In this document: piece after piece, positions 30,139-30,161 of the stretch
Layout: the number at the start of each line of letters is the position of its first letter
How positions within the stretch are numbered: the stretch's first letter is position 1
Source of the DNA: CAMEON01 sp045577755
GTDB lineage: Bacteria; Bacillota; Clostridia; Oscillospirales; CAG-272
Direction of reading: 5' to 3'
Assembly: GCA_045577755.1 (NCBI GenBank)
Contig: JAZNJA010000116.1
Location: 1-30,161, forward strand
DNA length: 30,161 bases
The notes under the pieces: model-generated
What the model saw: the letters and a program-made list of their open reading frames with translations, nothing else
Told to the model about the DNA's origin: nothing
Database searches by the model: none
Position numbers and translations under genes: made by a program

Positions 30139-30160
30139 AAAAAGAGGATCCCAAGATCCT
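30139..30160 (-). terminator. Hairpin terminator at right edge, minus strand
   Basis: AGGATC (30145-30150), CCAA loop and GATCCT (30155-30160) form a perfect 6-bp stem with CTTTTTG on the minus exit. Probably ends a gene outside the window. Confidence 0.6.
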
Positions 30161-30161
30161 T

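Overview
The window reads as chromosomal DNA of a Gram-positive anaerobe of the Clostridia (Bacillota), probably a gut-type Oscillospiraceae-like lineage. This is inferred from gene content (a second EF-G-like factor, ThiI without a rhodanese tail, DegV, YifB/ComM, BspA-type leucine-rich repeats, PadR-DUF1700-DUF4097, CotH, TraX), from lipoproteins with Glu/Thr/Pro linkers, from strong AGGAGG-type ribosome binding sites, and from GC-rich genes separated by AT-rich promoter islands. No species assignment is possible from the sequence alone. No tRNA, rRNA, CRISPR array, phage gene or complete insertion sequence was found.

Layout. 1-1,720: the start of an HD-domain protein and a MATE exporter, both minus. 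1,946-3,991: an EF-G paralogue without the usual switch-II histidine, with its own promoter and terminator. 4,280-4,670: a compact type I toxin-antitoxin-like locus (32-residue membrane peptide, opposing small RNA, shared bidirectional terminator). 4,673-9,215: TatD nuclease, an isoprenylcysteine-methyltransferase-like membrane protein, a YhcG/DUF1016 PDDEXK nuclease and aspartyl-tRNA synthetase, all minus. 9,438-14,050: a tight five-gene operon (DnaQ-like exonuclease with a duplicated N-terminal module, DUF2007 protein, ThiI, Ste24-like M48 protease, phosphoribosyltransferase) from one sigma-A-type promoter. 14,380-18,152: an ECF sigma factor overlapping its membrane-bound anti-sigma partner, whose ectodomain holds leucine-rich repeats, followed by a separate leucine-rich-repeat lipoprotein gene. 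18,467-22,447 (plus): YifB/ComM, an unrecognised protein and a CDF metal exporter. 22,514-25,980 (minus): a collagen-like lipoprotein with an SGNH esterase domain, a TraX-family protein and DegV. 26,224-27,621 (plus): a CotH-kinase lipoprotein. 27,699-29,730 (minus): a PadR-DUF1700-DUF4097 operon with a palindromic operator over its promoter. 29,731-30,161: intergenic repeats and three hairpin terminators.

Most neighbourhoods concern the cell surface or stress (sigma/anti-sigma, lipoproteins, envelope-type PadR operon, exporters), mixed with core translation and tRNA functions (aspS, thiI, EF-G paralogue). Eleven promoters matching the sigma-A consensus were found, all with exactly 17 bp between the -35 and -10 hexamers. 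Three intergenic elements share GTAGGG/CCCTAC ends and look like one family of small non-coding inverted repeats. The strongest candidate for an undescribed system is the toxin/antisense locus at 4,280-4,670.
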